Part shown: in pieces, positions 22,947 to 33,373 of the stretch
How positions within the stretch are numbered: the stretch's first letter is position 1
How the letters are laid out: every line of letters begins with the position of its first letter
Assembly (NCBI GenBank): GCA_937872535.1
Contig: CALMTC010000007.1
Coordinates: 1-64,000 of the forward strand
Source of the DNA: an uncultured bacterium
GTDB lineage: Bacteria > Patescibacteriota > Gracilibacteria > Absconditabacterales > Absconditicoccaceae
DNA length: 64,000 nt
Direction of reading: 5' to 3'
Translations under genes and position numbers: made by a program
The notes under the pieces: model-generated
The model's input: only the letters and a program-made list of their open reading frames with translations
Told to the model about the DNA's origin: nothing
Databases searched by the model: none

Positions 22947-22971
22947 ATCCCCGATTTAGGGGATTTTTTTT
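22947..22971. terminator. Bidirectional terminator shared by H1-like gene and Doc gene
   Basis: TCCCC-GATTTA-GGGGA is flanked by A-rich and T-rich runs. The Doc gene's TAA (22956-22958) is inside this hairpin, so the two convergent genes share it. Confidence 0.8.
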
Positions 22972-23399
22972 CTTATTTTATGAATTTCTTTTTGAATTTG
23001 ATTGATAATCTCTAGCTCATTTGGGATTCATTCTTCAGAAAATAGTTTTGTAAAAAATATAATTAGTTCATCTTTTCACTTTTTGCTTGCTGCTACTTCT
23101 ACAGCAATATCTTCCATTTTTTCTACAAAATCTTTAATATTGTAACCATTTCTTTTAAGAAAAAGATATGTAACCATAATTGAAGTTCTTTTATTCCCAT
23201 CATTAAAACAGTGGAATCTATTGATACCAAAAAATAGATGCACTACTTTATCAACAAGAGTTGGATAGAAATCATCGTTCTTAATGTGATCCAAAACTGA
23301 TTGAAGTTGTCATTTATTTTTTATTCACTCAAAACCTCAAAATTCACTAATAATTATATCATGAAGTTCGATCACTTGGTTTCCTAGGATATAACGCAT
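22956..23399 (-). CDS. Doc-type Fic-domain protein
   Basis: A 147-residue protein with the Fic motif HCFNDGNKRTSI at about 65-76 and an N-terminal VIELHDIIISEFGGFEGIKNKGQLQSVL, as in Doc (death on curing) proteins that modify EF-Tu. Three UGA codons lie within (EFG, IKNKG, KKGKDEL). The gene follows the DUF2188 ORF by 2 bp in the same direction, an arrangement like a toxin-antitoxin pair. No Phd antitoxin is present. Its stop codon lies in the stem of a shared terminator. Activity is inferred only from the motif. Confidence 0.85.
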
Positions 23400-23401
23400 T
23401 T

Positions 23402-23713
23402 TTACTTATTTGTTAACCTTTTTAAAGCAGCATATGCTGACTTACTTTTTATAGTTTCTACCACAAATTTTTGAACCCCTCAGTCTTTTGGAGGATATGG
23501 ATCGTTACCATAAGAATTTCTTAACTGAACCTTTCCATCTTTTTTTTGGATTATCATCTCAAGTTTTTGAGTTTGAGCCATTTTTTTTGCTCTTTCAATT
23601 GCCTCTAGCTTTGTTGCAGTGATGTAAGATGCTTTACTGTTTCATGGTCTTTGGACTTTTCGCCCTCCATCATTCGGAGATACTCGCACTTGTTGGTTGT
23701 TGTTTGTTTTCAT
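23402..23713 (-). CDS. DUF2188-like protein, candidate partner of Doc
   Basis: A 103-residue protein. It has the DUF2188 layout: an early RVSPNDGGRKVQ strand, a helix with EAIERAKKMAQTQKLEM, and DGKVQLRNSYGNDPYPPKD at the end. In many DUF2188 proteins the first strand has GGW, here GGR. An extra basic C-terminal helix (SAYAALKRLTNK) could be the arm that contacts its partner. It is placed 2 bp upstream of the Doc gene and very likely co-transcribed with it. An antitoxin role is inference from order alone. Confidence 0.7.
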
Positions 23714-23761
23714 ATTTGATTTTTATCAATCTAAATTTTTTTTGATCCAGAATAAAAATTT

Positions 23762-24691
23762 TTAAAATAGTCCCTTCTCCTCAAATTTCTTTAAGGTCAT
23801 GGTTTTGAAGTGTTTTTGGTGGAAAGAGGGGATTCGAGATTCGTCACCAGAGATAATTTTTTTTACTTGGGAGATTTCTTGGGGTCGGATGTCGTTGTCG
23901 GGGGTTTCGATGAAGAGCGGTCTAGAGTTTTCGTAGGCTCGTTTGATTACTTGAGAGAGGGCTGGTCGGCCGATGAATCATTTTCAGAGGCTGGCGTGGC
24001 GGTCGAGTCTAGCTCAGAGAGGGGCTTTGGAGTCATTGAGATGGAAGCAGTAGAGCTGGTCGATGCCAATGTGAGTGGCGAACTGGTCGATGACTTTATC
24101 GAAGTCTGTGATGTCGATGCCTCCAGCAAAAGCATGGCAAGTATCGATACAAAATTTTACTGGTAAACCCTTGAGATAGTTCTGGTGAAAATAGCTGAGC
24201 TCCTCAATCGTACTACCAAGTTCAGATCACTGCCCTGCTGTATTTTCAAATACAAACTGCACTGAAATGTTTTTTTTCTGGTTTTGGGAAATAATATATT
24301 CTACATTTTTTACCATATTTTTCATGGCTTCATCTCTGGTCGAAAATCATTTTCATTTACCGATATGAATATTGACTGCTTCGTAGCCTGTGGCTTGAGC
24401 TATGATAAAATCATCTAAAATCGATGCGATGTCTGTCTTGCAGTCTTCAAAAGGCTTGGAGAGATTGGCAAGGTAGTTTGAGTGGATCAGACCTCAGAGT
24501 TGCTGAGTTGATTTTCTTTGGACGAGACACTCTTGGAGTTCTTCATCTGTATGTGGTGGAATCGACCGTCATCTTGGCGATTTTGCAAAAATCTGGAGCG
24601 TATTTGCTCCGATGGCTTCCGATCTCGATAAAGCATTTGGTAAACCACCAGCGATACTCGTATGAGCTCCGATTCTAAGAATTTTTTTCAT
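23762..24691 (-). CDS. nfo: Endonuclease IV (AP endonuclease)
   Basis: A 309-residue TIM-barrel enzyme that cuts DNA 5' to abasic sites. Metal-binding residues sit in familiar motifs: GLIHSNYLANL, NIHIGKGKG, FENTAGQGSE, CIDTCHAFAGG, FHLNDSKAPLG, DRHASLGKG and FIETPDND. UGA supplies Gly in several of these (for example SPRGRS and IGKGKG). It is a single gene in the same direction as its neighbours; the overlap of its stop with a CCAGAATAAAAATTTTT motif is notable. Confidence 0.95.
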
Positions 24692-24705
24692 GTAGATAAA
24701 CAGAA

Positions 24706-25407
24706 TTAAATATTTTTTTGAATATTTTTAAAAATTTCTATAATCTCAGCTGGAAGTCGTCAATCGACTTGACTCAGAAGCTCGATGGTTTTGTCTTTGA
24801 TGCTTTTTTCTCAGCCGATGTGTTTGAGCTCGTGAAAAGTCTTGGTGTAGTAGTTATCCAGAATATGACCTTTATTTTTTATCATCCAGTCGGGGAGATA
24901 GAGTTTTTGTCAGTTTGCATATAGTATTTCTTGGAGATCGTCATTGGTAAGATTATTTTTTTCGGCTACTTTTTCACACAGTTTTTTGATCACAATCTGG
25001 ATAGATTCGATGCTGGCATTGGCTAAATCTGAAAGTTCAAAAAGGTTAAATTCTGCAAAAAAATCTTTGCTCATTCAGTTTTTGAGCAGAAGAGCTTCTA
25101 TGAGAATCGGGTCGAGAAGGTAATTTTCTAGGCTATATCTGTGAAGCACGAAAATTCCGTCCTGGGGCATATTTTTCTCGTCGTGATCGATGATACCAAA
25201 TACTGTTTCTAGACCATCTTTTCTGAGTTCGCTCACCATCTTGATGACTTTATCACGACCTCCAGAACTATCAGTCAGATCTGCTGAAATAAAATGCAAT
25301 TTTATCTCTGGATCGAGAAGCTGATGAGCTATGGCATACTCATACAGAGTCTGATAAACTTGTAGATCGAGTTTCCCTTCTACCCAAATTTGTCTTTGTT
25401 GAGACAT
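24706..25407 (-). CDS. TOPRIM-like protein (OLD/DUF4435-type)
   Basis: A 233-residue protein. The N-terminal WVEGKLDLQVYQTLYEYA and the later FGIIDHDEKN match the Glu and Asp-x-Asp motifs of the TOPRIM fold. RYSLENYLLDPILIEALLL is the RYxxENY segment often seen in DUF4435 and OLD nuclease C-terminal domains. No ATPase domain or ATPase neighbour is found, so this is a stand-alone module. It might act in DNA processing. It is separated by 27 bp from murA upstream. Confidence 0.65.
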
Positions 25408-25434
25408 GAAATATTTTTGATAGCCAGAATAAAA

Positions 25435-26736
25435 TTATTCTCTGATGATTTCGATATCTGCACCGATGCTATTGAACTGTTTGTCAATGTCTGGATATCT
25501 TCTGAATAAAGGCTCCACTTCGCTAATGACACTTTTTCACTCGGCAGCAAGAGCACAGATCACCATAGCGTATGAGGCTTGGATGATATTTGGGCTGATC
25601 AGATTGGCTGGTTTGAACTGGGTTGGTCCAAAAGTTATTATTCTCATAGGATCCGCCATCACAGTTAGAGCTTTCATTTTCGCGAGTTCTTCGACAAAGA
25701 AAAAACTATACTCGTAAAATGAGTTGATGAAAATAGCACTTCACTGTGCTTTGAGAGCAAGAACTGAAGCGACGTGAATAAGATCAGCTGGGAAAAGTGG
25801 TCGGTGAAGCGCTTTGATATCGAAAAGGTCTCCTTTTACTGTCTTGTCGATGACTAGTTTCTGATTTTTTGGTACAAAAATTTCGTCTTTTGCTCTGTCG
25901 ATTTCTACTGTCACTCCGAGTTTTTTATAGACCTGGAGAATCATATCCATATGCTTGACGACTGCATTTTTGATCGTCAGTTCTCAGCCAGTCATCACGG
26001 TAGCAGCGATAAATCCACCGACATCGAGATGGTCAGAATCGACCGTCCACTCTACTCCTTTGAGATGTCAGACTCCTTCGATGATAATTTTATTCGATCC
26101 GATACCAGAAATATTGGCTCCCATAGCATTGAGAAAATGGCAAAGTTCCTGAGTATGTGGCTCACAAGCTGCATTGTAGATGATCGTCGTTCCTTGGATC
26201 TTCGTAGCGAAAATAATCAGATTTTCTGTCCCTGTAACTGACGGAAATCGAGATCGAATCTCCTTGCCAGAAATTTTTGACTGATCGATAGATAGGTAGT
26301 AGTTACCATTTTCGTGTTTGTAGTCTGCTCCGATATCGATCATATTTTGAATCAAGCTGTCGAGCGGACGAGTTCCGAGTTTACAACCCTGTGGTGTCGG
26401 CATCTGAGCTTTCCCAAACTTGATAAGTAAAGGACCTAAAAACATCACTGAAGCTTTCATCTTATCTGATAATTCTGGATCAATATCAAATCTATTTACT
26501 GTCGAACAGTCAATCTTGAGCGTAGTATTGTTATTCAGATATTCTACTTTCCCTCCAAGTTTTTCGACGATCTGACACATATATTTAACATCAGAACTCA
26601 TTGGAACATTGTGAATTGTTACTATTTCATCAGTCAATAATGCTGCTGGTATCATCTTAATCACAGAGTTTTTATTTGCTACTGGAGTAATTGTTCCTTT
26701 GAGAGCTTTTCATCCGTTTATAATCAGTTTTGTCAT
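25435..26736 (-). CDS. murA: UDP-N-acetylglucosamine 1-carboxyvinyltransferase
   Basis: A 433-residue EPSP-synthase-fold enzyme for the first committed step of peptidoglycan synthesis. The start [14 protein letters not shown] and [17 protein letters not shown] is typical. The catalytic loop is present as [15 protein letters not shown] with the reactive Cys at about 116. [20 protein letters not shown] is the C-terminal PTD-like motif, altered from the usual GFPTDLQ. Residues in this loop differ somewhat from model MurA, but the Cys and overall layout are kept. Confidence 0.88.
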
Positions 26737-26748
26737 TTTCAGAATTTA

Positions 26749-26767
26749 CCAGAATAAAAATTTTTTT
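26749..26767. repeat. Border motif CCAGAATAAAAATTTTTTT
   Basis: It lies between the stop of the channel gene and the start of murA, 13 bp from murA. Confidence 0.6.
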
Positions 26768-27215
26768 ATTTTTTCTTGGTTTTTGGAGTTGAAGTAGGCT
26801 TTTTTTCCAGTGATGTGGATTTTTTGATAGATTTTTTCGCTTGCGAACTTTTTTTAATCATTGCAGGAATTTCTTTTTTGATTTCTTCTTCGATGTGTTT
26901 TTGAATTTGTCTAGAAAATTTTTTAGCTCTGGAAGCTAAAACTATGGATGTAGTATAGAGGAAAACTGGTACTCCAATCGTCGCAAAAAACATAGATCAT
27001 ATTTTTCAGACAACAGTCTGAGGAACAAAATCTCAGAATCAAAGGCTAGCTAGTGTCGTCACGCAAAAATAAAAACTATTGAATCGGCTTCGTCACTCTA
27101 CATACCAAAAGATTATTGTTCCAAAAGCAACTAATCGTAAAATTATAAAAAATTCAAATTTTATTTTCTGAAACAATATCTTATCTTCGATGAGAGCGCT
27201 TATAAAATGCTGCAT
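26766..27215 (-). CDS. Two-TM potassium channel
   Basis: A 149-residue membrane protein with TM1 at about 20-40, a pore loop TTLASLGFGDFVPQ at about 52-66, and TM2 (MFFATIGVPVFLYTTSIVL). The GFGD in the filter corresponds to GYGD of K+ channels, with both Gly coded by UGA. A basic C-terminal tail (KKSSQAKKSIKKSTS) replaces the RCK domain. It probably forms a tetrameric K+ channel. Confidence 0.8.
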
Positions 27216-27281
27216 TTTATTTTTATTGAATCTAAATATTTTTTAAGGGTGAAAAAATTATCTTCCTGACTCCTCTTTTCT

Positions 27282-27839
27282 TTAATTTCAGAAAAGTAGT
27301 TTGTGAAAATCTTTTGTTGTGTTTGGATCTTTTTTGATCTCTTTAATTTTTTCTTTGAACTCGTCTCCTCTGAAATGTTCAGAACAAACTATTGTCAAAA
27401 AATCATCAAATGAAACCTCTTTGATCTTGATTTTCTCTCCTGAACGAAGAATAGGATCAGCAATTTTTACAAAATCATGAGTAACAAAAACTGAGATCTG
27501 AAATCTGATTGGTGACATACGATTAAAATCCATAATATGTTTCATATCGTGTATAACCATACCTGTTTCTTCCAGAAATTCTCTTTTCGTACCTTCTTGA
27601 AGATTCTCTTCTCGATGAACTCTCCCTCATAAAAGAGTATAGTATTCACCTTTTCAATACTTTTGCTCTTGAGCAATCAGAATCTTATCGTCTTTGATAG
27701 CAATAACTTTACCACTATCTCTTCCTCTAATGATTTCTGTCTGCTGAATCGTACCATCTGATAGCTCGGCACCTAGCTCAAAGATTTTGTAATCAACTCC
27801 TGTATAGACCAATCTTGCTTGATCTGGAATAAGTTCCAT
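27282..27839 (-). CDS. Nudix hydrolase, ADP-ribose pyrophosphatase-like
   Basis: A 185-residue protein. The Nudix box GRVHREENLQEGTKREFLEE begins at about residue 70 and keeps the G-x5-E-x7-REUxEExGU spacing. The N-terminal beta region (FELGAELSDGTIQQTEIIRG) is like ADP-ribose pyrophosphatases. Gly residues at YGKGEYYTLLGGR include UGA codons. Substrate is uncertain. It starts 135 bp from the divergent 27974 gene. Confidence 0.85.
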
Positions 27840-27973
27840 TGTTTTTTTGGAAAATGGTAAACAGTTTCAGAGTAGCAAAAAGTTGCTTGTTTTCAAATAG
27901 AAACTCTTGATTTTGCTTTTTTTATTGTTAGATTTTCAATTTGTCAATATTTTATGTCACAAATATTTTCATT

Positions 27974-29596
27974 ATGAACATACCAGAAAAAAAATTTTTA
28001 AATGAATCTCATGATTTAAATGAGAAAAATACTTATTTTCATGTCCAACATGAATTTTACAAATTTTATGAAAAGCTCGATGGTTTCTCTAAATTGATTG
28101 TAGAAAATTTTTTACATAGATTTAAAGATCCTAGTGAAAAAAATATTGCAGAGGATGAAAAAATTTCTGCTTATGATGTAGTTTATTCTCCTCTTAACAT
28201 TTCAGATAATGATCTTAAAATTCTTCATGCTTTTTTGTGATATAATCCGCTTTTTGTCAATCACGGAGAGGTCACACCAGACTGATTTGTAAGACTTAAT
28301 TACATTTTGAACCAAGCGATCTTCCACTGCAAAAAATATCATTCAATCTCTATCGGTGATGAATTTTCTTACCGAATGACTGGCGATCAATTTTCTCTCA
28401 AAGAAAAAGATGATTATCTCTCTTTACTCGCCTTCTTATCGAGCAAGTATCACTTAGAATTTCATGATGGAAAACCTCAGAAAAATGAAAAAAATTCTTG
28501 AAACACGACTCACTATGTTTTTTCTCAACAGAAAAAAAAACTCACGACTCTTCTGAGACACTGTATTTTCTTAAAAATCCTCTATATCGTCTCACATCTA
28601 GAAAATAATCCTGTTTTTCGTGATAGAGTTTGAATTTTTAATGAGATTATCCATAAGATTTTTTCTCCTCTCTTTGGTGAAAAACTTAGCATAGATATCG
28701 AATCTAATGAAGCTGAAATTCATAATAATGTAAGCGTTTTTCACAAGGGAAATATCCATCTTGACGAAGAAGAAAACCATAATATTACTTTTTGGTGAAG
28801 AGTAAAACAAACTCGAAGTGCTCACTCTAAGCTTTTGAGAGATCGTAGCTATAGTAATAGCGAAGCAATGAATGACACTTTTGCTTTTACTTTTGAATGT
28901 GAGAATCATAAAGAATTACTTTCAATCCTTGCTTTTTTTGCTGATCATATAGAAAAACATTCTCTTTATCATCAAGAACTTGCTCAAGATAGTAACGATC
29001 GAAGAGAAACCCAGGTTAAAGATAAAGGTATTATTATTACTGATAATGAGTATCGAAATCAGAACATTGATTTACTCTTGCATGATGAAAATATTGATCT
29101 TAAAATCAAAGAAAAAATTAATCGTATTTTTCAAAAAAAATCTTTAGATAAAAAAAATCATTCTGGTAAAGACTATGTCGATATTAAATTTCTTATCCCT
29201 CTCGATGTGAGATGATGTCGTTTCAAGATTGAATTAAAATTTGTCATCAAATGAAATAAAAATGAGTTTGGTTTATCTCACCATAGTATTTTTGATTTAG
29301 ATAAAATTATCAAACAGGAGTTCAGAAAATGTAAATTTTTGACTATTTCTTATGTAGAAAAACTTATTGATAAAACTATTAAAGAAAACTGAGTTCTTAT
29401 TGAACAAATTGGCAATTGAGATAAGGAACTCACGAAACAACTTATTTTTGATGATCTTCTCACTACCAAAAAAACGATAGCTGAAAAAGTTTTTGTTGAT
29501 CATACACAAAGTTTTTTGGTAGTACCTAGTATGGTCCAAGATATGAGTGCTAGCAATTACTATCCTCAAAATCTTTCTGATAAAACTAATATCTAA
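27974..29596 (+). CDS. Hypothetical protein, 540 aa
   Basis: A soluble, polar, His-rich ORF with several UGA codons (AFLGYNP, TPDGFVRL, KNSGNTTHY). Residues about 275-320 (GRVKQTRSAHSKLLRDRSYS, then NSEAMNDTFAFTFEC) vaguely resemble the RelA/SpoT synthetase fold, but none of the ppGpp-synthetase catalytic residues can be confirmed. The similarity is weak and could be coincidental. It is monocistronic and ends before a shared bidirectional terminator. No other family is recognised. Confidence 0.6.
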
Positions 29597-29623
29597 AAAT
29601 TTTTTATTCTGATTTCATAAAAA

Positions 29624-29655
29624 AAACTCACACCGGTTACGATGTGGGTTTTTTT
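29624..29655. terminator. Bidirectional hairpin terminator
   Basis: AACTCACACCGG pairs with CGATGTGGGTT (one G-U). It is followed by seven T on the plus strand and by a T-run on the minus strand. It can end the 27974 gene and the minus-strand candidate RNA. Confidence 0.75.
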
Positions 29656-30066
29656 GTATAATTTCTCATACTCTTATCACTGCGAGTCGGTCGTTTCATG
29701 CTCATAACTGAGTCGAAGGTTGACCATTTTTAGAGCTCACAAGCGATCTGATTTTCTTAAGTTCACTAAGACTCTAGGTCTTAAGAGAAAAAAAGATAGT
29801 CAGCACAATAAGGTTAAATGTCACAACACAGTCTTCTTACAGTTCAGTAGATCAGTCCATCCTTTCAGAAAGCATCACTACGAAGCAAATAAGTTTTTTG
29901 AGTACTTTTTATCGAGCTTACAGCCGATATACCTCAAAGTTTCAGTGTCCGCTGAGTATAAGATAAACGAATCGTGAGATCCGAACCTTGTCAAAGCTAG
30001 GCATATGAAATACTTCCTAGATACATAAATCCTCTTAACCGCATCATGTTTCTTCCTTGATTGCGT
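29630..30066 (-). ncRNA. Candidate structured non-coding RNA (about 430 nt)
   Basis: A textbook promoter (TTGACA, 16 bp, TATAAT; 30100 to 30073) points leftward, and a hairpin terminator closes the unit at 29624-29655. There is no UAA/UAG-bounded minus ORF with recognisable content. Several hairpins are visible, for example TAAGAC-GTCTTA at 29767-29783 and CTAGG-CCTAG at 29997-30020. It is not RNase P (present elsewhere) and shows no tRNA-like ends of tmRNA. On the plus strand a TTG-led 102-codon ORF at 29720-30028 exists; its AAG-rich codons differ from the genome norm, so it is less likely than an RNA. Confidence 0.5.
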
Positions 30067-30072
30067 ATAAAT

Positions 30073-30100
30073 ATTATACACTTTTTTTCTTATTTGTCAA
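30073..30100 (-). promoter_or_regulatory. Consensus sigma-70 promoter for the candidate RNA
   Basis: On the minus strand TTGACA (30100-30095) is followed after 16 bp by TATAAT (30078-30073). It is the strongest promoter noticed in the window. Predicted start is near 30065. Confidence 0.8.
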
Positions 30101-30207
30101 AAAATCGTGCACTTTTTTTAGCATTTCATCAAAACAAGCTTATTTAGAGCTTTATTCGATCATCAATTCTCCACTAAATTATATTTGCTCTCATTTTTCG
30201 CATATAC

Positions 30208-31458
30208 TTATTGAACTGTTATATTTTCTATGGCTTTTTGAAAATGATCTGCTCTGTCTGCATAGTCTTTGAACATATCAAAACTAGCGCAGCCTGGACT
30301 GAGTAAAATCACTTTAATGTGGTTTTTCTTGGCATACGCATAGGCAAACTGGACAGCCTTTTCCATAGAATCAACTTGATCAGAAGCAATCTGGTTATTC
30401 TGAAAAATAGCTGAAAACTGAGGAGCTGTAGTGCCGATAAAAACTCAGTATGCAACATGGCCTTTGAAGATCTGGCTCAGATGCTCAAATGTCTCTCCTT
30501 TATCTGATCAGCCTGCTATCAGTACTATTTTTTCTGAAAATCATTCTAGAGCTGCTGAAAGTGAGTGAGACGAAGTCGATTTACTATCATCGTAAAATTT
30601 TATTTCATCCAAAGTTTTGATAAGCTGTGTACGATGAGGTAATGGCCATATTGTTGACCATATCAAAGATTTTTCATCCAGAGAAAAAAGTTTTAATTCT
30701 GAATGATCACTAATGTACTGATTGACACATTCACAGCAGAATGAAATATTTTTTTGATTATGTTTACCAATAAAATTCGTTTTTGAAAGGTCAAATTCTG
30801 ATGTATATTGCTTGGTTTTCTGCTGAAGATCTGAAGAAAGTTTTGATCGAATTTCAGGATTTGTTCGAGCTTGTTTTTTTGTATATTTCAGGATATTTTC
30901 CTTGGTAGCAAAATAATCTTCAAGATGGGGATGTCGATTCAGATGATCTGGACTAAAATTGAGAAAAACTGAATAATCAAACCAAAAATTTTTTACTTGA
31001 TAGAGCATAAAAGATGACAGTTCAATCACAATGAGATTTTTTTTCGTAGATCAACTTTTTGCTATATCCACTAGCGTCTGAGAAAATGGAATATCAAAAT
31101 TCCCAGAAAGATGAACTTGATAATCTGGCAAAAGCTTCGTAAAAAGATTGTAAAGTACCCAAGAAGTTGTTGATTTTCAGTCTGTACCAGTGATTCAGAT
31201 GGTTTCTATCGAGCTAGAAAAAGGAAAAACTGGTCGTATTTCACCAATGAAATTGAGTTCAGATTGAATTTTTTCTGGATATATTTGGTAGATAAAATGT
31301 GTCGGTGGCACTCCCGGCGATGGGATAATTTTCTCAGCCTCAGCTAGTTTTTGATCGTCTCTGTCTGTGTCATCCATCATCAGAAACTCTTTTTGAAGAT
31401 AGGTCAAAAAATTACTGAGTCACTGTCCTACTTTTCCTTTTCCGTATACGACGATCAT
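30208..31458 (-). CDS. murD: UDP-N-acetylmuramoylalanine--D-glutamate ligase
   Basis: A 416-residue Mur ligase that adds D-Glu to UDP-MurNAc-L-Ala. The N-terminus MIVVYGKGKVGQGLSNFL is a Rossmann-type UDP-binding start, with a UGA Gly. The ATP loop is ITGTDGKST at about 92. VFLNFSPDHLNRHP is the MurD nucleotide motif, and SPGCASFDMFKDYADRAD is the C-terminal substrate motif. UGA codons join the pieces after SSIETI and after SAALE. Confidence 0.93.
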
Positions 31459-31555
31459 CTGATTTTTTTGCAAAAAATAAACTACTCAGATAGTAGAAAA
31501 AAATTTCAAGAAATCAAGCTGGCGTATTTTTTTTTGAGAAAATTTTCTACTCAAA

Positions 31556-31640
31556 ATTCTTATTCTGGTAACTACTAAAAAATATGAAAACTCGCCTCAC
31601 AATAACGGATCCCTTCGACAGGCTCAGGGGCCGTGAAACA
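31556..31640. repeat. Border motif (reverse) and CCCTTCGACAGGCTCAGGG copy
   Basis: TTCTTATTCTGG (rc of the border motif) at about 31557 and CCCTTCGACAGGCTCAGGGG at 31611-31630. Nothing else was seen between murD and tsaE. Confidence 0.6.
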
Positions 31641-31755
31641 GATTTGGGTTGGCGATGGTAACCAGTGATCTTTTTTTTAAATTTTTTTGTTTTGATTTTT
31701 GGGAGAGTTAGATTATGGTAGAGAGAATTGTTTTAGTTTTTGAGGAAGAGAAATC

Positions 31756-32145
31756 ATGAGAATAAACTGAGTAGAAGAAATGAGACAATTTGCCAAAGAA
31801 TGTGCTTCTCTGTATAAAAAAATTTTTTTAGTTTGAGATCTTGGTGCTGGGAAAACTACTTTTGTCCAATGATTTATGGAGTGACTTTGACATAATCCTG
31901 ACATCGTTCATAGTCCGACTTATACTTATCTCAATATTTATCACGATGAGATTCTTCATCTTGATCTTTATAGACTCGAAAGCGAATCTGATTTTGTGGA
32001 GAAATGAATTTTGGATCAGATGCTGAGCTATGAGATTATATTAGTAGAATGGCCCAGATTTGAAGAGATGTATAGAGATGAAGAACGAGTTACTATCAAG
32101 ATTGAGAAAATTAGTGAGCAAGAAAGAGAAATTACTATTTCATAA
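31756..32145 (+). CDS. tsaE: tRNA threonylcarbamoyladenosine biosynthesis ATPase TsaE
   Basis: A 129-residue P-loop ATPase needed for t6A37 modification. Walker A is GDLGAGKTT starting at residue 27, whose first Gly is a UGA codon. HSPTYTYLNIYHD, HLDLYRL and VEWPRF are diagnostic of the family. Start ATG 31756 follows AGGAAGAG at a good distance. No tsaB or tsaD was seen nearby. Confidence 0.93.
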
Positions 32146-32275
32146 TTTTTTTGAAGATGTGCAGTAGCCAGAAAATTATTTTTTAGTTTGGCAAGGTAAT
32201 TTCTACGATAGTTATTGAAGATGATTCTTTTTTCTATAGAGATAAGAAAGTTTTTTATTTTTTGAGGGACGAGGG

Positions 32276-33268
32276 ATGAGTGGATTATTGAGTGGACTTT
32301 TTGCATTACTGTACTCATTTTTCTTCGGTTTTGGAAATTGATCTTTCTGGTGAAGTGAAACGGTTTGTTCTCGATCTCTTGAATGAGATACCTATCTCGT
32401 CACGCCTCGTTGTTTTGAAGAAAATAATCTCCCTCAGCTCTGATTTCAAGAGAGTGCGAATCTTATTTGGCCTTCTGTAGAGCGTTTTGACAATCTCTAT
32501 GAACTCGATAAACAAGAATTTTCCTACTATGGTGCTAGCCCTGTCATGAAAAAGAACTTTTCTGCTCAAGATTTAAGTGCACTCAAAAACAATCGACTTT
32601 TATTGAAACGATATAATCTCATCTGAGAGTCAGTCCGTGTAAACAAAAATGATCTTGCTTATGATCAGTTTAAAAAATTTACTTTCTATGGAGCAGAAAG
32701 ACAGATCGATAACTACTGAGATTGCTCGAGAATTAACTATCTTGTAGCTCTCAAAAAATTGGAAGGACTTTATCTCGAGCCTGGTGAAAAATATACCATC
32801 AATGATGCTCTCAGCAACCAGCCAAATTACTGCATGGGGAGTGTTCCATGAAAATATCTTTTTTATCAGGGAGTCTGCGGTGCGAGTACGCAGCTTTTTA
32901 GAGTATCACTTTTGATGCCAGATATTCAGATTACTGAAAGAGCAAACCATAGTCAGCGATATGTAAAATACTACGATGAGTATGTTTACTGAGATGATGC
33001 TGCAATCTATGAGCGTTCAAAAAAATTGTCTATCGTCAATTCTGGCTCTTCACCAATTTTTTTCAAGACGCTAGGAGATGAATGAGTGAAATATCTTATC
33101 TGAATAAGCCCGCTTACTGAATCTCAGTTTGTAAAACTTACTAAAAAACAGACTGGTCGTCTGAAAGGCGAAGTTACTAAAACTGTTCTTGATAAAAAAA
33201 CAGAAAAACTAGCTTCTCAACAAAACTGGACCGCTTTTTATAGCAAGAAAAATTATGAACAAAATTAA
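32276..33268 (+). CDS. VanW-family secreted or anchored protein
   Basis: A 330-residue protein. The N-terminal stretch LLSGLFALLYSFFFGFGNG is a signal or anchor. The second half has the VanW layout: CSRINYLVALKKLEGLYLEP (PGE-like), GVCGASTQLFRVSLLMPDIQ, ANHSQRYVKYY and DDAAIYE. VanW proteins are linked to vancomycin-resistance clusters but have no established activity. It starts after GAGGGACGAGGG, a strong Shine-Dalgarno. Confidence 0.8.
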
Positions 33269-33373
33269 GTCCCTTCGACAAGCTTGTCTGCAATAGGTAA
33301 TCTCAGGGAGCAGTAGCTAGCTCAGAGAATGGCCCATTTAATCAGTTTCCAGAAATTTAATTTTTGAAAAAAG

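Noticed and set aside
29630-30066. tmRNA
   Set aside because: No tRNA-like acceptor/T-arm pair and no tag-like resume frame could be found.
32292-32480. 62-residue ORF near the VanW-like gene
   Set aside because: The other frame carries the VanW protein from ATG 32276 with a good ribosome-binding site.
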